NCBI RefSeq assembly: GCF_030272615.1
Contig: NC_081410.1
Location: 227,512,915 to 227,576,914 of the forward strand
Source of the DNA: Cryptomeria japonica
Taxonomy: Eukaryota > Streptophyta > Pinopsida > Cupressales > Cupressaceae
Direction: 5' to 3'
Length of the DNA stretch: 64,000 bases
Part shown: positions 10,512-23,799 of the stretch, piece by piece
Layout: every line of letters starts with the position of its first letter
Position numbering within the stretch: position 1 is the first letter of the stretch
Notes under the pieces: model-generated
Databases searched by the model: none
What the model was told of the DNA's origin: nothing
The model's input: only the letters and a program-made list of their open reading frames with translations
Position numbers and translations under genes: made by a program

Positions 10512-11360
10512 AAAAATATCAATTTGTTGAAGAAGTAATAATAGACTATAATGTATAATATACTAGTTCAAAAATATGATCGCTCGCCTTTAGGCTTTAG
10601 GTAACTAGCAGTCGCCAATACAGTCAACAACAATGATTTTCCTTGGTCTGAAACTTTTCTATTGATCAGAATTCAGAGCCTAGAACCCACCAGATTGTGT
10701 TGAGATAGATCTGATCTTTGCATGTATTTATACCAATCCTTATATGGCGAATTCTGCGGGAATTTACTAGTATACAAATATTTGGCGAATCTCGTGTAAT
10801 TATAACACGACTTATGTAATTTTTGAGGTGATTATAGGTCGTCCAAATATGACTTATGTAATTTTTGAGGTGATTATAGGTCGTCCAAATATAACTTACG
10901 TAATTTTCGAGGCGATTATAGGTCATCCAAATAATAGGTGAATAGCGAATACAATATAGTTGGTGAAAGTTGGGGTGACTGGAGACACGCGTCAGCAAGA
11001 TGTCGGGCGAATTGGGTCCCCCCGGATAATAAATCTTCACATTCCTATAGGCGAATTAAGGTCATCTATTAAGGCAACCTCGGAGAGTGTAGGTGAAATA
11101 ATTAAATTTACCGTGTGTCCACCATATATTGTATTGGTGAAATCATCGCATAGAAACATTTAATTGCATAAAACATATGGCGATCGGGCCGTGACGTTGA
11201 CGGAAATTGATAATGTTCTAGCGACATGGCCACCCCCAGACGGTACAAAATATTCGCCACTTCCGACAGGGCTGACGTGAAAAATTTGCCATTGGTGAAT
11301 ATTCGCCACTAAAGTAATCTCTGATGACAAGGTTGTCAGTTGTTCACAGTGAGGGTGAAT
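10512..11360. other. Unassigned spacer
   Basis: Contains the 42-bp tandem repeat below, several GGCGAAT motifs, and ATTTATACC-like sequence near 10725. No coding region is supported. Confidence 0.4.
10809..10934. repeat. Three-copy 42-bp tandem repeat
   Basis: Copies at 10809-10850, 10851-10892 and 10893-10934. The first two are identical and the third differs at a few positions. The unit begins GACTTATGTAATTTTTGAGG. The apparent minus-strand ORF with 14-residue repeats is a by-product of this array. Confidence 0.92.
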
Positions 11361-12775
11361 TGTTGGCATTTACATGAAGATTGCATTAATGATTTGTTAT
11401 GTTGTCATTGATGTCAATAAACCGGTAATGTTATTATTATAATGATGTTTTGTAACAAATAGGAAGAGTCGGTGAAGGTAACTTTAACTGGTAGGTAAGT
11501 TTGTGGAGTAAACCGGTATTGCTAAGTATTAAAGAGTTGAAATGGTAAACCATACCTGTTGTTTTGATAAACCCTAACCGATTAAGTTTAGTGAATTGGT
11601 TATATTGGTTTATGATCTGATGATGAGTAGTAATGATTATGACATGTATGCATATTCTATGAGGAGAATTTCAAAGAGTTTTTGGCATGTTGAGTTAATG
11701 TTTTAATCTTGGGAATGAGAAAGTATATTGCATGTAATGCAAAGTGCATGATGAGTTACTAAGTTCGATGAAGAGGTGATCAAGGAGTGGTCAAGACTTT
11801 CTTGAATGATGTGTAAAGATTGTTATGTAATCCAATAGTCATACTTGAACCGACTTGTTTGTAATCTCTATGAGAGAATTAGGTTTGTGTTGTGTTACCA
11901 ACCTAATTGATTTGTTTATAAGGTCAATGAGTTATTTTGTTTAGTGAGTTGGCAAAGTTGAATTGAGTGTGTGGTTTTTGAACTGGATGATGTATCTGCA
12001 GTTTGTGTAGAAGCAGATAAGAGCATGAAAAGGATTTGAACAAGTAAGTGAAGTTCTATTCTAATAGATCAGCAAACTCCTGTTGTTTTCTAACAATTAC
12101 AACAGTAAAATCCCCTAACTGGGTAATCTCTAACAAGCTTTGTTTAATTCAAATCCTCTAACAAGGTGATCCATTAGCTTGGATTCTAAATCCTTTACAA
12201 AGGTTACTCCTCACAAGGTATTGCTTCTAACAAGGCATTATAGTCAATCCCTTAATGGGGTGGTCCCTAGCAGGATCTGTTCTTAACAAGACTTTTTGTA
12301 AAAGTTTTAACAAACTTGGCTCCTAACAGGGCGAACATCAGAAGAGTTCAGATAGTTATCTTGTGAGTCTCATTTCACCATGGTTTTTCCCATTTGGGTT
12401 TCCACGTCAAAAATATTGTATCAACTGGTGAATATTTTTGTGGTTATGTTTCTATGGTTGAATTGCTTAACTACTTAATTCACTTTGATAAGTTATATTA
12501 GCCGGTAACAATCTGAAATAAGGTTTTAGTTATCTTAAGTAAAAGTATTTGGATGGTTGTGAGTTTCAAGTTGTTTACTCTTATCTGTTGTAACAGTCAA
12601 CCGATTTATCTTGACAATTTTATTCTGACAGAGATATTGCATTTATATTTCAATGGTTTAACTTGTCATTTTCAAAGTTTACTTTGAGAAGTTGTTTCTG
12701 AGTAAGGTAAAAGTTTATCAGTTTTTTTGTCTACTGATTCACCCCCCCTCTCAGTAGTTGATCGGATCCTTATTC
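11361..12775 (+). repeat. Solo LTR related to the A family
   Basis: Starts TGTTGGCATTTACATG and ends near the CACCCCCCCTCTCAGT segment, the reverse complement of the A-family LTR start. It also holds TTGTCATTGATGTCAA near its start and the TTTCACCATGGTTTTTCCC hairpin motif at 12376-12406. No internal element sequence is attached. The right boundary is approximate because the terminal CA is degraded. Confidence 0.6.
12376..12406 (+). other. Conserved LTR hairpin motif
   Basis: Read on the minus strand: GGAAACCCAAATGGGAAAAA followed by CCATGG. The CCC/GGG stem differs in sequence from the CCTC/GAGG stem at the same place in the A-family LTRs, but pairing is kept. Confidence 0.6.
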
Positions 12776-15668
12776 TTTCATCATACCATCATGAATGAAT
12801 TGGATGAGAGAGAGAATAGTGATGACCTATTTCATCATCATCCCATCCTCCAAGAGTTTTTAGATGCTTTCCCTAGTCAAATCCCAGGTATGTCGTCGAA
12901 GCATGACATTGTTTTTCGGATAGATTTGGTTCTAGGAGCAAGGCCTATATCTAAGGCTCCTGAACAAATGATTACTCAGGAGTTGAGTAAGTTGAGATTA
13001 CAGTTGGAGGAGTTGTTGGCTAAGGGATTCATTCACCCCAGTGTCTCTCCATGGGGTGTATCAGTGTTGTTTGTGAAGAAGAAGGATGAATCTCTTAGGT
13101 TTTTTATTGATTACAGACAACTTAATAAGGTGACGGTGAAGAACTGATATCACTTGCCAAGGATTGATTACTTGTTTGATCATATTAAGGATGAAAGGGT
13201 CTTTTCCAAGATAGACCTTAAGTCAGCGTATCATTATTTGAGGATTCATGAGGTGGATATTCATCGTACAACATTCCATACTTGATAGGGACATTATGAG
13301 TTTACACTAGTACATTTTGGTCTCACTAATGCTCTGTCAGTTTGTATGAGCTTGATGAAATGAGTTTTCAGGATGTATCTTGATAGGTTTGTACTTTTAT
13401 TCATGGATAATATTTTGGTGGTCTCGAGATCAGTGGAGGAACATGAGGAAGGTTTTGTAGTGTCTCCAAGAGAATTAGTTGTACACCAATATGGAAAAGT
13501 GCGAGTTATTCCAGACAGAGGTTATATATCTTGGTCATGTCATATTAGGAGAGGGTATCGTAGTGGATCCCTCTAAGATTCAAGCTATGGTGGAGTGGCC
13601 AGCACTCACTAACATGGGCGAGGTTCATAGTTTCATGGGTCTTGCGGGTTATTAATGTAGATTTGTTTAGGATTTCTTGAGGATCGCTCACCCTATCACT
13701 TCTCTTTAGAGGAAAGAGAAGAAGTTTATGTGGTCAGATTAGTGTGAGATGGCTTTTCATATCCTTAAGGAGCTTCTAACTAGTGCACCTATTCTAGCAG
13801 TGCCAGATCCTTTGAGTGATTTTGTGGTGTGGATAGATGCATCTTAAGATGGTCTTGGAGTAGTTTTGATGTAGGATGGTAGAGTGATAGCATATGAGTC
13901 ACCAAAGCTCAAAGATCATGAGTTAAATTACCCCTCACGATCTAGAGATAGCGGCATGGTACACACTCTGGTTTGATGGAGACATTTTTTTCTTGAGCAT
14001 TGGTTTGAGTTGCACAACAATCATCACAGTTTGTAGTATATTTTCATGCAGCCATACTTGACTACTAGGCAGTGACATTGGATGGAATTCTTGGCTAAGT
14101 ATGATTTTGAGGTGAGATACATTCAGGGAAAGAAGAATGTGGTAGAAGATGCTTTGAGTCATAGGAGACATAAGGTTGTAGTGATGACTCTTAGTTTATA
14201 TTTGAGGAGAACGATTGTAAGTGCCCTTCCTTCAAATGTTTGGCATCAGGAGGTCAGAGTAGAGATTGCATCAGGGAGAGATTTCAATGGTATATATGCA
14301 ATTTATTCGTTGCAGTCTGATAGTCTTCTTTGATATTTGGGATGTATATATGTTCCACCTTCAGATGGTCTTCGAGCATTGATCTTATCAGAGGCCCATT
14401 ATACACCTTGCTCTACACATCCAAGTGTCAAGAAGATGCACACAGATTTGTGATAGTTGTATCATTGGGAAGGTATGAGGAGAGATATAGTGGATTTCAT
14501 GTCTTGTTACATAGAGGTCCAGTGTGTGAAGGCGGAGCACTAGCATCCAACATGTTTGTTGTAGTCAGACCTAGTTCTAGAGTGGAAATGAGACATATCT
14601 ATGGATTTCCTATGTCTTCATGTCGACATGATGATATCATGGTCACCATTGATAGGTTGACTGAGGTGGCACACTTCTCTCTAATCAAATCTTCATACAC
14701 ATAAGCGATAGTGGCTCATGTTTTCATGGAGGATATAGTGAGATTGCATTGATTCCTTGATAAATTATATTGGATCATGATCCAGTGTTCATTTTAATAT
14801 TATGGACTTCCCTTTAGTGTGATTTAGGATCTCAATTGAACTTTAGTTCAACATATCATCCCAAGACAGGTGGTCAGACTGAGAGGGTTAATCAAGAGTT
14901 GGAGGATATGTTGCAGATGTGTGTCATGGATCAACAGTATAGATGGGAGGATTACATTCATTTAGTGGATTTGCCTATAATAATGGCTATCATAGTTTGA
15001 TTGGCATGTCCCCTTTTCAGAAATTGTATGGTTGATCATGTCGGACACCATTGAGTTGGGATCATTTGGAGGACAAAGTGCTTCTTGGTGCAGAGATGTT
15101 ACATGGCATGGAGCAGCAGTTGGCACATATTAGGGAGAATTTGGTAGTATCACAAGACAAGAATAAGAAATATGCAAATGCTCATCACGTGAACAGGAAA
15201 TTTTTGGTAGGAGACAAGGTGTTTTTGAGAGTGTGTCCATGAAAGAGTCCTATCCGCTACGAAAAAGGGTCTAAGTTGGCACCTCGATTTGTAAGACCAT
15301 TTGATATATTCGAGAGAATTGGTCATGTAGCGTATCGCCTTGCCTTGCCACTCAGCTTGTCCCATATCCATGATGTGTTTCATGTGTCTATTTTGAGGCC
15401 TTACCATCCTGATGTATCACTCGTTTTGGATTAAAATGCATTGCAGGTAGAGAACTAACAACTTTCTTTGGAGCCCATGTGCATTCTTTAGTGTTGAGGG
15501 CTAACCCTCAAGGGTCGGAACATAGAGCAAAAAGGGTCTAATGGGACCTGAGTGATGATCCTTTGGCAACATGGGAGGATGTTGCATGGATGAGAGATCG
15601 TTACCCGAGCTGGCTTCCAAGAGTGGGGGAAGGATGTAGTTTCCCTCCTAGACTTGCATTTTGATTTA
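12776..15668 (+). pseudogene. Decayed Ty3/gypsy chromovirus pol (Tekay/Del-like)
   Basis: Fragments of a retrotransposon polymerase in several frames with many stops. RT begins near 12840 ([14 protein letters not shown], then [31 protein letters not shown]) and continues with [11 protein letters not shown] at 13201. The usual YxDD region reads FMDNILVVSRS near 13400, so the second Asp is lost. RNase H remnants run to about 14160 (FLAKYDFEVRYIQGKKNVVEDALS). Integrase remnants follow at 14300-15050, including HVDRLTEVAHF-like and TYHPKTGGQTERVNQ-like segments. The tail has RLALPLSLSHIHDVFHVS at about 15335 and a WDLSDDPLATWEDV segment at about 15540. The left end abuts the solo LTR, and gag and protease are missing. 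Confidence 0.85.
15621..15634 (+). other. Chromovirus polypurine tract
   Basis: GAGTGGGGGAAGGA directly precedes the LTR start TGTAGT. The tract lies within the last codons of pol. Confidence 0.75.
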
Positions 15669-18600
15669 TGCATCGATGGACATATTTAGACATGTGGTTG
15701 ATTTTTTGATGATTTCTTATGACTTGATTTCTATCTACGATGATATTTGTGATGCTAGATACTTTATGTGGACATATTCTATTTGATGACTTATGTAGAT
15801 GATTCATACATCTTAGACTATATTGATGATGGATCTATATTTGATGGCTTATATGTGTTCATTATTCATGATGGATCATATTGCTTATGGGATTTTGAGG
15901 ATATTTTGGTTACACTAACCCTATTATATGATCATGATGATTGATTTGATACAATAATGATTGTGTTTGACTTCTAGTGTATTCATGATTAGAGACAATG
16001 TCATACCACTCATTGCGAGAATGATATGACATTGTGATTCTCTATCACTTGCCTAATCATTTATGATGTATATGTGTTGTATATACATTGTATTGTGTTC
16101 AACGGTGGATGCAGGATTGTAGGTATTAGACATTGACTCCACCTGATCTCATAGGTCTGAGCGTGTCTTTATCCCAATGGCAAGTTGTTGGAGATGGCAT
16201 GTGTTTCCCTCCCATACTCTAGGCTTAAGTTGTTCACGTTGTCAGTTGTGTTGTGGTGCAAGTTGGTGGTTAGAGTCTTGTGTCGATGTTCGACCCTATG
16301 TCGGGTTGCTTGTTGTGAGTATGTGATTAATATTTAATTAATATTTGATTTATATAGTATTAATATTATAGTTTGATTATTTGATTATTATTTAGATGAT
16401 TATTTAATATTATTTCTATTAGCTTGATTAATGATTAATTGAGTTTGATTTATTTAATTATTGATTTATTGTTTATTGGCTATTTTTTATTTAATTCATT
16501 TACTTAATATGGTCAATGATTTAATATTTAATTGGATTTTATTTATGTTGGTTTTTATTAATTGGGGTTTCATTTATTATTAATTTGCTAGTGTTTATAA
16601 TATTATTTTTATTAAATATATATATTAACCTTTGTCATTATATGGCTATTGGATATATTATACAACATACCTACCTTTTACCTTATTGTCTGAGTTGTGA
16701 GAGGTAAGTAAATAATACTATTAAATATTACTTGCCTTGATATTGTGCATGGTAGGTATATTATATAGTTTTATAGAATTTTTTTATTGGTTGGCATTTT
16801 TCTATAGTTTTGAATTAATTGTCTATTTATTCAGCTTTATGTGAATGTTGTCTAGTTAGCCTCCAAAAATTTTTGCCTACATTTGCATATTTGATTTCAT
16901 TGGAGCTTGGATTGAAGATTTTTTGTTTGGATTTTTTGGATTGGATTTTCTCTGCTTCGAATTTTCTTGCCATCACTTTGTTCTTCCAGGTTGGAGCTTC
17001 ATATTTACTCTGCATATTGGCTTCCAGAAAAGCTTTGTATTCATTGTGTCTTCTCAAATATTTTTGGGGATTTGATATTCATATTTTTTTATTTGAATTG
17101 GGAAGAAATTTGTGGTGATTTCCTTGTAGAAGTGTTATGGGATAGATATATGCGACTATAATGTTGTATGTTTCTCTATGCTTGCTTGAACTATGTTTGA
17201 TGGGAACCATTTTTATCCTTATTTTAGTGTATTGAATCTTCATTGAATCCTATTTCACGTTTTGGAGTTCTATTATGAGTTATGGGCAAGCCTAAGTAAG
17301 TTTTTGTTAAAAAGGTGTTGGAAAATGGCATTGTTTTTTATTATGAGATATTATAGTTTTATTTTGAGAATTCCTTTGGCTTTATTTTTTCCATCCACAC
17401 CTTCTAATACTTTTATCTATTCATTTTGTGAGCCCATTAATAATTTGGGGCAGTTTTGTGAGTCTGTTTGAGTCATTTTTGCATTTTGGGTTCTATGCTC
17501 CACAAAACTGCTTGGATGCGCAAAAAAAATTCTTGGATGCACTATTCTTTCTCATGTATGCCCTAATCTACACTATGTATGTGTTGAACGGTCATACACC
17601 CATTTTGATAGTTTTGTCCATTTTCGTCACTTTTTGGGTTTCTGAGTGTCTTCTAGAGGCTCTGTGTGATTGTTTTGGATTCTCAAAGAAGTCATTTGAT
17701 GTTCTATTTATCATTTCACTATATATTTATGCTTTGGTAATATGGTTAGTGCCTTATCGTTGAGGGTATAGCTTATATGATATTTATCTCTAGCAAGAGG
17801 AAGAATGCCTTGCTATTGAGGAATGGTTATGAGAGCTCCAATGGCATGATTATGCCTCATTGTTGAGGATAAATATTGATTTTATATTTTTTTTTTCTCA
17901 TGTATTTTCCTTGGTCCATTGTTGTATTGATTTGGTGGAGGCTCTTGCTTTGCATATGGGTGTATGATTCATATTATGCTTCAATTTGTATCAGTGATGT
18001 TGTGAGTGTGTTTATGTCTTTGGATAGCCTTCATGATGTTGATGTGATGTTATTTTGGTTATGTTTCACTCTAAGGTATTTTTCCATGGTTAGGGGGAGC
18101 AGGCTCTTGCTTGTGTGGACCGGGCTCATGAGCAATAAACCACTAGGGTCCAAACCAGCCAAGGAACCACATGAAGGGTTTTCCTTTGTAATTGCAAGTG
18201 ATAACCTTAATAATTAATTAATGGGTTTGGGTAATTAGGAATTAACTTATTCAAGATAATGAAATTGGTTTATGGTGCTCCACCTCATAGCTCTTGAGTG
18301 TTGACTCAGGATGAGCTTGGGAAGACTGTTGGAGCGGTAAATCGATCTCCCTTATTTGGCTCCAAGGTGGAGATGGTTCCACATGTCTATCAGTGTGTGG
18401 CTTTGACCCTTCTATGTTGATGATAGTATGTGATGACACTCTTCCCTACATGTTTCCATGATCCTTATGCCTTTATTTTTTATTATGCCTCTAGGAGTTT
18501 ATTATTTTATGATTAGCCATGTGATGTGATTTGATTTATTGTTCTTGATTGTTATCATTGTGATGTCATGTTGAGTCCCTTAGTTGTTAGGTGTCAGCAT

Positions 18601-19651
18601 AGGTCTTGAGTGTGAGTTGAAACCCCATGTTGTCTCCTAGCATGGGGGGTGGTTCATAATTGGTTCCACATGTTAGGGTGTTTTTATGCCTTCTTCCCTT
18701 GGGAGGTTCTTTATTGGATGGTAGCATGCATGGTTATGGATTATATGATTCTTCATTATGAGGACAATTGTGTAGCTGAATCCTATGTATTTGAGATAGT
18801 GTATTGTATCATTATGACATTATAAATGTAAAGGAGACTATGTACTTGTACCATGTATTCTTGTGTAATAGGACATAATGATGTAGAGACTATGATCTTG
18901 CAATGGAATAAGATGATGTATTCATTGTATGGTTCATGTTGTATAATGTTTGTCATGTTAAGATGGAGATCCTAGGTTAAACTAATAAATTGAATGATTA
19001 AATTATGTGCATTCTTGTTGTATCATATGGTTCTTGAATTGGTCTTGTTGTATGAGATCCTAATTAGAAAGAAGATTAGTACTTGTTGTTATAATCTTGC
19101 ATATGTATGTGGATGGTAATCTTGATGAATTGTTAATGGTTATTCTTAGAGAAAATAATCTAGTTCTATTATAGGAGAATGATATATATAGATTCATGGT
19201 GTGATAGATGAATAGAGTAAGAAAAGGGAATTAGGAACACTTCGTTTGGTACGGTAAAATAAACTTAAAGGTTAATGAATCATGGTATAATATGCATATG
19301 TGGTTATTGATTTCATAGCTGATAGGAAAATCAATTGATTAGGAAATGATTGAACTATGTGCATATAGTATTTTAGATAAAAATGCATATATGTTTTAAG
19401 AGTTGTTTTAAGTAGTGACATTGGAATACCCTAGGGAAAGAATGTATGGATACATGTATATGGTTACAATGTTATTTCCGCTTGCATTATATGTTGTTGT
19501 GATCATGGTTATATTGATTCTTGTTATATTAATCTATGATTCAAAGTAATGATAGTTTACCATGTTGTATCAGTAGATGTTTAAAAAAAAATTAACTCTA
19601 TTTGTTGGTTAGTTTAGTTATTTTCTCTAGGGTATTTTGGTGGGCATTACA
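15635..19651 (+). repeat. Large LTR (copy 1), 3' LTR of the decayed chromovirus
   Basis: 4017 bp, starting TGTAGTTTCCCTCCTAGACT and ending GGTGGGCATTACA. The polypurine tract and pol lie immediately upstream, which identifies it as the 3' LTR. It aligns along its length with copies at 21264-31561 and 46216-50351, for example TGTGATGACACTCTTCCCTA near 18430. The hydrophobic ORFs at 16800-18220 are within this LTR, are not shared by the other copies, and are not supported as genes. Confidence 0.8.
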
Positions 19652-21263
19652 TCATGAATCATTCTTTTTCAAAGCTACGGTTTATTCTTCCATATAAATC
19701 TCCTAGGATTCTTCATCATTCATACCTAATGCCTATTTTAAAAATTTAGGCTCATTCATATTAGTATTAAAAAAAAATACATCTCCAATCATTAGGCAAA
19801 TACCTTTCAAGTGGTTGTCTATGTCATGTATATCTTTGAATAATTTGAGTTGGAGCTTCTTTCTCCTCTTTTGAATATCCAAAGCTAGATGAGATCTCCT
19901 TAACTTCTTGCCTATCTAGGGGCCTTAGTTCAAATCTTTTAGGTGTAGAAGGAAATTGAATCATGTCTTCTTGTTTAGTCTATTTTGGTTGCAATACAAT
20001 ATAAGCAGGCTTAGTTTTTCTAAAAATAAAACTTCTACTATGTAACCTTATGTGAAACAAGGTACCAAAGCTTGTATCCTTTCATACTATAATTATATCT
20101 GATGAAAACACATTCCATGGCCTTGTTCTCTAACTTTTTTCACTTCTTCTTTTGAACATGTGCATATGCCTTGCAACCAAACACTCTAATATGTCTCAAT
20201 AAGGGCTTATTACTTGACCATGCCTCCATAGAAATTTTATCAACAATAGCTAATGTAGGAGACTTGTTAATTAGGTAATAAGTAGTGGCAACAACTTCAG
20301 CCCAAATTTTTTGTTCTAGAATAGCACCACTCAACATATTTGTAGCCTTCTCCATTAGTGTCATGTTCATTCCTTTTGTAACTACATTCTGCTATGGAGA
20401 ATACAAAGTTGTCTTTTGTCAATTAATTCCACAGTATTTACATAATCTATCAAAATCATTACAGCAAAATTCATTTTCATTATCAATCCTCAATAATAAT
20501 ATTTTCTTTCAAGTTTGTAACTCAAAAATTACTTTAAATTCTTTAAATTGACTAAAAAATTTATATTTACTCTTTAAAAAATATACCCATATTCTTCTAC
20601 TATAATCATCAATAAATGAAATATAGTATGTGGATTTTACAATGGAAGGAACATCTATAGGACCAAACACATTAGAATGAATAAGATTTAGCACACCACA
20701 ATATTTATAAGAACTCGAGTAAAACTGAACATGGTTTTGTTTTCCATAAATACAATGCTCACATAAATAAAATTCAAGATTACAATCATTCAAACCTTCA
20801 ACAAGGTTTTTTTTTTTTTCAAGGCCTTTCTAGACCCTTTTCTCTAATGTGGCCAAGTCTCTAGTGTCATAACATAGTCTTATCAGCAAGTAAAAAACAC
20901 TCTTAGGTACCCAAAAACCATGACCATCTGCTGAAGGTGAAACCTTCACCTCTTCCAATGAAGTATTCACATATCTACTTTTCATAGAAGTACTATTACA
21001 CTCAATAGTGTATGCATCTAGGTTATACAGTGTGCCAAATTTGACCTCTTGCAATCACCATAGCACCACTGACCATTTTGCATCCTTCATTAGAAAAGAC
21101 CACTTGTGCATCTGCATCTATTAGTTTTCTCAAAGACAATAGATTTAAACCAGTCCAAGCGTATGAAACATACTACTAATCCTTTTTATTCTATCATCAA
21201 GAAAATTAATTCTAACTTTACCATGACCAACAATATGTAAATGAGAATAATCACACAAGTACA
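19652..21263 (-). pseudogene. Ty1/copia integrase and GAG-pre-integrase remnant
   Basis: Minus-strand copia pol fragments. From 21263 leftwards: protease C-terminal side (LHIVGHGKVRI), GAG-pre-integrase (LYNLDAYTIEC at about 21015; LCEHCIYGKQN at about 20770), integrase core (VFGPIDVPS, then YYISFIDDYSRRIWVYFLKSK near 20620; NMTLMEKATNML and IWAEVVATTYYLINKSPT near 20300), and the post-core segment (HIRVFGCKAYAHV). The piece that would carry RT is absent because it ends at the large LTR at 19651. The other half of this copia is at 31562-33500. Confidence 0.85.
21259..21263. other. Target-site duplication, left (GTACA)
   Basis: Pairs with ATACA at 31562-31566, one mismatch in five. Flanks the second large LTR. 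Confidence 0.7.
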
Positions 21264-22908
21264 TGTAGTGCCCTTCCTTGACGTGCTCTTTTATGATACT
21301 CTTGTCAGATACTTATGGATTTATTTATGTTTCTGATGCTTCTAGTTTGATGTTAGATATTTGATGTTGATAGTTGATATGTTATGTTTCTATGTGGATG
21401 ATGATATACTTAGGACTATTATGATATTGGGACATATATTTTGTTATTTATATGCTTGATATGGTTTATATTTATTTATGGTGATGTTGCGCCATGTGCT
21501 AACCCTACTTCATGCTTATATTGGATGTGATGATGTTACGTTTTTTCATGATTTTATTATTACTATGGACATGAAAGGGATGACGTTACACCACTCATTT
21601 ATGAGAAAGGTGTGTTGTCACGATTCTCTTTCACCTGTTTGATTACTTTATGTTATATATATGTGTATATGCCATGTATAGATGTTTGGTGTCATACAAG
21701 ATGTAGATACTAGGCATCAACTCCAACTGGTCTCGCAAGTCTAAGCATGTCTCTAATCCCAAAGGCAAGTTGATCAAAGATGACATAAGGTCTTATCAAA
21801 CTCTAGGCTTAGTTTGTGTCTTGTTAGTTCTAGTGTTTGGCTAGAGTCGTATTGTTAAGTGTTATGTGGTATTTTATCTAATTTATGTTGGGTTGAGTTA
21901 TAGAAGTGTGGTGAATAATTAAGTAATTAATTAATTATTAATTATAGTTTATTTGTGTAAAATTAATAAATAATGACGGTAGGTATGGATATATATGAAT
22001 ATATTTATTTATTGGGAGTTTATAATTAATTTATGATTATTTGATGGAATTATATTGGGTGAGCATTATGTTTAATTGTGTATTTATTTATTTATTGGTC
22101 TATTTATTTGTTTGTTTATTCATTTATTTGCATACCCCTTTTTATTATTTGTTATTGGAAGTTATGTTTGGTGGTTTTCATTTAATCTTTTTTTTCTCTC
22201 GATTTTGGAGAAGGGTAGTTATTATTATTATTATCTTTTAGGATTATTAGCATGATTATTATTTTTTGATTATGAAGATTATTATGATTGGTATGGCTAG
22301 AAAGAGGATATTACCATGAAGTTTTCTGAAAAGAGCTTTTGGATTTTAATCTTGGATTGGGAGATGATTTTCTACGTATGTTTTGGATGATTGGAGTTTC
22401 TTTTCGAATTAGCATTTTGTTGTGTGTGTATTGAAGAAGCTTTTTGGGTTGTGGTTCATTGCGACATTTTGAGATTTGCTATGCATCTTTCTTATTCAAA
22501 TATTATTGTCCATTCTGCATTATTCCATATCGGTGGTTCTAGATCCCATTTAATATATGCATAGTGTTTGAAAAAGAGAAAGAGGAATGTATGTTATGTG
22601 TTTTGTAAGATATCTTTTGTTATTCTGTAATTTTGTGCCTTATTTCTAATAGTTGAGTTTGTTAGAAATTTAGAGTTCTGGGTCCCATTTTTGTCGTTGT
22701 GATTGAAAATTAGTGTAATTGATCTTTGTTTTGAGATTGATAGCTTATGTATTTGGTTGTTAAACATTAATTTTTGTAGTTTCCCTTAGCCATATTTTGA
22801 TTTCGTGCATTTTCTGCAATAGTCGATAAACTTTTATTTGAGTTTGAGACGTGTTATGTCCTATGTTGCATCTACACTATACTATTTTTTGTATGCACTA
22901 CTGTAGAT

Positions 22909-22913
22909 AATAG
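22909..22913. other. A1 target-site duplication, left (AATAG)
   Basis: Identical to 29687-29691 immediately after A1. Confidence 0.85.
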
Positions 22914-23799
22914 TTTTGGGATCCAAGAACACTGAGAGGGGGGGTGAATCAGTGTTTTGCTGGTAAGATAAGATTTTATGTTTTTATACCATACACACAT
23001 AAACCGGTAAATTAATAAGCATATAACTTGAAGCAAATAAACCATCCACGTGAATGAACACCATACCACAAAGAATTTATATGTGGAAAACCTCAAAGAG
23101 GAAAAACCATGGTGGGATTTGTGACTCGCAATATCAATTCAATGGCCATATGAAAGATATTACATAGAGAGGGGGCCTACACATGCAAGAAGGCACACTG
23201 CTCGTCACTAAAGAGTCTCACTGATTACAAGCTTCTGTTGAAGAAAAAAAATATTAACGAACTCACAAAATGCATCTCCTATGCCAAAAAGAGTTCCGGT
23301 TATGGCTCTTCTTTGTACCGGTTCATAAACCCTGGACACTTCTACTGGTATCTCCTTCCCTCCAAGAATGCCTTACAAAATATCTATAGATCATTGCATG
23401 ATACAACATTCGCATACAAAATGATCTTTGCATTCCACAATCCTATTCTGTTATAATCCACAATCTCATCCACATGTTCTATATTATCATCTCATAATGA
23501 CCTAACAAACTGACCTATATACCCTTTACAAACAATATGCCTTATGTTGGCTTACAATACAAAAAGATATACAATGTCGGCCTTATACAACAATTACAAA
23601 ATAATTTTCCAAATAAATCTTCCTTGATGTCGGCCTCCTTGAAGTGTTGGATGTCAGTGTCGATGCCGGTTGTAACCCTGCACACTCCAATGTCGATGTC
23701 TTCCAGTGAATGCCTTCCTAATGCTAGTATATGACTCCCATCTAATATTGTTGCCATCAATGACAACAAAATGAATGCAATGAGTGTCAATTGCCAACA
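22914..23799 (-). repeat. A1 3' LTR
   Basis: 886 bp. The outer TG is mutated to TT; it ends AATTGCCAACA. Aligns with 28768-29686. Confidence 0.88.
23085..23112 (-). other. Conserved LTR hairpin motif
   Basis: GGAAAACCTCAAAGAGGAAA followed by AACCATGG. CCTC/GAGG can pair around AAA. The same block is in every A-family LTR here. Confidence 0.6.

Noticed and set aside
10809-10934. Possible CRISPR-like array
   Set aside because: Units are directly adjacent with no spacers, there are only three, and the surroundings are plant transposon DNA.
16800-18220. A run of hydrophobic plus-strand ORFs resembling membrane proteins
   Set aside because: They lie inside a T-rich large LTR, are not shared by its two sister copies, and match no family I recognise; T-rich codons give Phe/Leu by composition.
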